DNA from: Butyricimonas virosa
GTDB lineage: Bacteria; Bacteroidota; Bacteroidia; Bacteroidales; Marinifilaceae
DNA length: 64,000 nucleotides
Assembly: GCF_025148635.1 (NCBI RefSeq)
Contig: NZ_CP102269.1
Span: 1,922,001-1,986,000, forward strand
Direction of reading: 5' to 3'
Both the position numbers and the translations under genes were made by a program. Position 1 is the stretch's first letter. The number at the start of each line of letters is the position of its first letter. The notes beneath the pieces were generated by a model. The model was not told the DNA's origin. It saw only the letters and a list, made by a program, of their open reading frames with translations, and did no database searches. Positions 62,148 through 64,000 of this stretch are shown piece after piece.

Positions 62148-64000
62148 TTACGGTTTTTGATAAACCCATTTTATAGCATCTCCCACAACCCATTGTCCGG
62201 GTAATCCGATGTCATATAGCTTGACAGAACATTCTCCTTCAGGCAAGAAAAATTCTCCAATGACTACCCACCTAGAAGTTTCAGGAACGTGGACTTTAAT
62301 CTTTTTTTCTCTGTTGTTGTAGGATATGGAGTAGCAATATTGTATGTCCCGAATAGGTTCTTGGGTAATCATGTGTCTACTACGTTCGTGGCTATAAGAG
62401 ATGTTCGGGATGTAAGCATATATCTTGTATTTCCCTTTTTTGTTAATGGGAGTTGTCCAAGTCAGTGAACTTTCCCCTTTACCTGTTCTTTTTCTGAGAC
62501 AACTCAAACAATATTCTCCGAAACAGTCGGGCATAAGTGTATATTCCCAATGAGATACAGCTGTAGAGGAATGTGTGTGGTGATTATGATTTAGTCCCAG
62601 GAAACGTTTTAACCAAGGGGCAGGAGGATTTGTGATTTGAAAATTGTCATCCTCGTTATCAACGATGATTTCATTTGCGGGAGGAAAGAATATGGCAGGA
62701 GAGATGGATTCTTCCCCAGCGATGGAGTCTCTGGTGGATTCCATTCCTTTTTCTAGCGTGATTGTCTTATCATGAATATCGAAAATGTTTGGACGGTTTT
62801 TTGACAAACCTGTATAAATGCTATGTGAAACAACTGGATGCGGGCATATAAATATAATTTTTTTGGCTTCTCGGGCTTTCACTGAAAATGTCCTAGGGGT
62901 GTAGAGCATCCTGTCTACCCGACGATCAGGTCCCGCTTTGTAAATGGCAGTTCCTAAATGCATGGTAATGACTCCATCCACATCACTTTGGTTTAAAACG
63001 TCAAATTCTATTCTGAATTTCGTGTGAGGAGTCCAGGGATCTTCTTCCTCTTCCGTGGGTGATAAAATTCGTTTTATTCGAAAATTTTTTACTTGAAAAG
63101 CGGGTAGTTCTTGACGGTCAAAATATTTCGGGAAAATTTCAGACAGGTGCCATCCGAAGTTTTCAGAGAAGGCATGATCAAAAGTTTGAAAATTAACTTG
63201 TCGGAAACGGTTGTTTTTCATAAAATCTTGTACGAATAAATGAAAATCCGTGGCAGAAGTTCCTTTAAGAATGATTTGCGAGAGTAAATCGTTTGCTTTT
63301 AGTTCGTTAATTTGATTTATGATCTCAAAGGAAAGTGTCTTATCCGAGAGGGCCGCCTGATAACTTTTCCCATTTAAATAGTCCAAGGCTTTTTGCTGGG
63401 AGTCTGGAGGTGCTACATTGGGATCTCTGTTTTCCCACGGTCTTTTCACGATTTGATTTAAGAGATTATTGATCGTTGGGTATTTGTGAGAGTAAATGTA
63501 GTTTATGTAGTTGAAAAATAGAGGATTGAAGTTGTATATGTTGTAAGTTGATTCGTAATGCCATGTTGTCCCTAACTTTAGGTGGGAGAGTGGGCCTTCT
63601 TCCCAAGACGTTAGAATATGTTCATTGTTAAGTTCCCAGTATAGACTTCTTTCGAAAGGTTCGATCCAATTAGATATTTCAAAGCGTAACCGTTTTTGGG
63701 CAAAGGCTCTGATTCTTCCGTTTAGTATACCTATCCCTCTTTCCGGACACAATACCATTTCGGGTTGTATCATCTCGCTTCCTCCTGTTGCCGGGTGATA
63801 GTGAGAGGTGAAGGTAACCGGGGTTTCTACGAGGCGCAAGCGGTTAAATAGATAGGAAGATTTTTTTTCATATTCTATGGTTTCTTTCACATCCCTGATT
63901 TTGTCGGAGAGTGAGGTTAATTGTTGGTCAATTGAGGTGAGAATCTCGAAGTTATTTTTTGACATGTACAGCTCGTAGGTCACGCTGTCCACGGTTATCT
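62148..64000 (-). CDS. Paralog of the permease/golvesin fusion protein, N-terminus beyond the window
   Basis: The frame is open to the right edge, so the apparent GTG start at 63992 is only the first GTG in a longer gene. At least 617 C-terminal residues are present. It aligns with 47201-50503 at several anchors: VDSV.Y.LY at the edge, LRLVETPVTFTSHYHPATGGSE..QPEMVL.PE (zinc motif HExxH absent here too), NEIIVDNEDDNF, and the ending VVGDAIKWVYQKP. The C-terminal 150 residues form the golvesin-like beta domain. The membrane part would lie right of the window. It converges on the third ECF gene. Before the IS arrived, the two stops would have been adjacent. Confidence 0.75.
   Translation of the reverse strand, partial: ITVDSVTYELYMSKNNFEILTSIDQQLTSLSDKIRDVKETIEYEKKSSYLFNRLRLVETPVTFTSHYHPATGGSEMIQPEMVLCPERGIGILNGRIRAFAQKRLRFEISNWIEPFERSLYWELNNEHILTSWEEGPLSHLKLGTTWHYESTYNIYNFNPLFFNYINYIYSHKYPTINNLLNQIVKRPWENRDPNVAPPDSQQKALDYLNGKSYQAALSDKTLSFEIINQINELKANDLLSQIILKGTSATDFHLFVQDFMKNNRFRQVNFQTFDHAFSENFGWHLSEIFPKYFDRQELPAFQVKNFRIKRILSPTEEEEDPWTPHTKFRIEFDVLNQSDVDGVITMHLGTAIYKAGPDRRVDRMLYTPRTFSVKAREAKKIIFICPHPVVSHSIYTGLSKNRPNIFDIHDKTITLEKGMESTRDSIAGEESISPAIFFPPANEIIVDNEDDNFQITNPPAPWLKRFLGLNHNHHTHSSTAVSHWEYTLMPDCFGEYCLSCLRKRTGKGESSLTWTTPINKKGKYKIYAYIPNISYSHERSRHMITQEPIRDIQYCYSISYNNREKKIKVHVPETSRWVVIGEFFLPEGECSVKLYDIGLPGQWVVGDAIKWVYQKP

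Noticed and set aside
63992..64000. GTG at 63992 as the true start of the golvesin-like gene
   Set aside because: The frame is open to the edge and the sequence around it aligns with the interior of the 1100-residue paralog, so the gene continues outside.
1..64000. tRNA, rRNA genes and CRISPR arrays
   Set aside because: No cloverleaf-like sequence with a T-loop motif, no rRNA sequence and no regularly spaced direct repeats were recognised by reading; a covariance-model scan was not possible here.

Overview
The window reads as chromosomal DNA of a gut-type Bacteroidota. The evidence is three SusC/SusD outer-membrane systems with ECF sigma factor and FecR partners, promoters of the TAnnTTTG type, many lipoproteins, a DcaP-like porin and a sigma-54 regulator/lptE/TPR/secG/groES/groEL neighbourhood. 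An Odoribacteraceae member such as Butyricimonas is my best guess. That is an inference from gene content, not a measured match.

Region 1 (1-4222): the end of a mobile element on the minus strand, with two unrecognised genes and a tyrosine recombinase. It abuts the 3' part of a gene for a secreted or surface protein that probably lost its 5' part to the insertion. The junction holds repeated GGGGACA heptamers and a perfect 19-bp inverted repeat.

Region 2 (4223-11398): two [surface protein + OmpA-like protein] pairs separated by ribF. The OmpA-like copies are nearly identical in long blocks. The first is frameshifted in an A9 tract just after its signal peptide, where the second has A8.

Region 3 (11436-21328, all minus strand): housekeeping genes for a DcaP-like porin, glycyl-tRNA synthetase, Na/Pi cotransporter, GroEL/GroES, SecG, a TPR protein, LptE and a sigma-54 activator. 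A near-consensus sigma-54 promoter lies in front of groES.

Region 4 (21752-60749): three successive SusC/SusD loci. Locus 1 is ECF-FecR-SusC-SusD-DUF4843-thioredoxin, followed by a separate TlpA-like lipoprotein. Locus 2 is ECF-FecR-SusC-SusD-DUF4843-PKD-like lipoprotein-TlpA. Locus 3 is FecR-SusC-SusD-DUF4465-double thioredoxin, with its probable ECF gene at the far end. No glycosidase, polysaccharide lyase or sulfatase is present, while six CxxC thioredoxin-like modules are. This points away from a classical glycan locus and towards peptides, proteins or another ligand whose handling needs disulfide chemistry. Each FecR-SusC gap holds two consecutive RNA hairpins, differing in sequence but alike in layout.

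Between loci 2 and 3 (42363-50503) lies the most unusual block: a thioredoxin-like/DUF1573 lipoprotein, a membrane-anchored protein, a tandemly duplicated unit of a tiny secreted four-cysteine EGF-like peptide plus a six-bladed beta-propeller protein, and an 1100-residue protein fusing a permease-like membrane part, a degenerate peptidase-like part and a golvesin-like C-terminus. A paralog of the last protein enters from the right edge on the minus strand. I regard this block as the best candidate for an undescribed system.

Region 5 (60735-62114): an IS256-family insertion sequence with long inverted repeats and a 9-bp target duplication. It replaced the last codons of the third ECF gene. Removing it in silico restores an open frame whose stop abuts the stop of the convergent golvesin-like gene.
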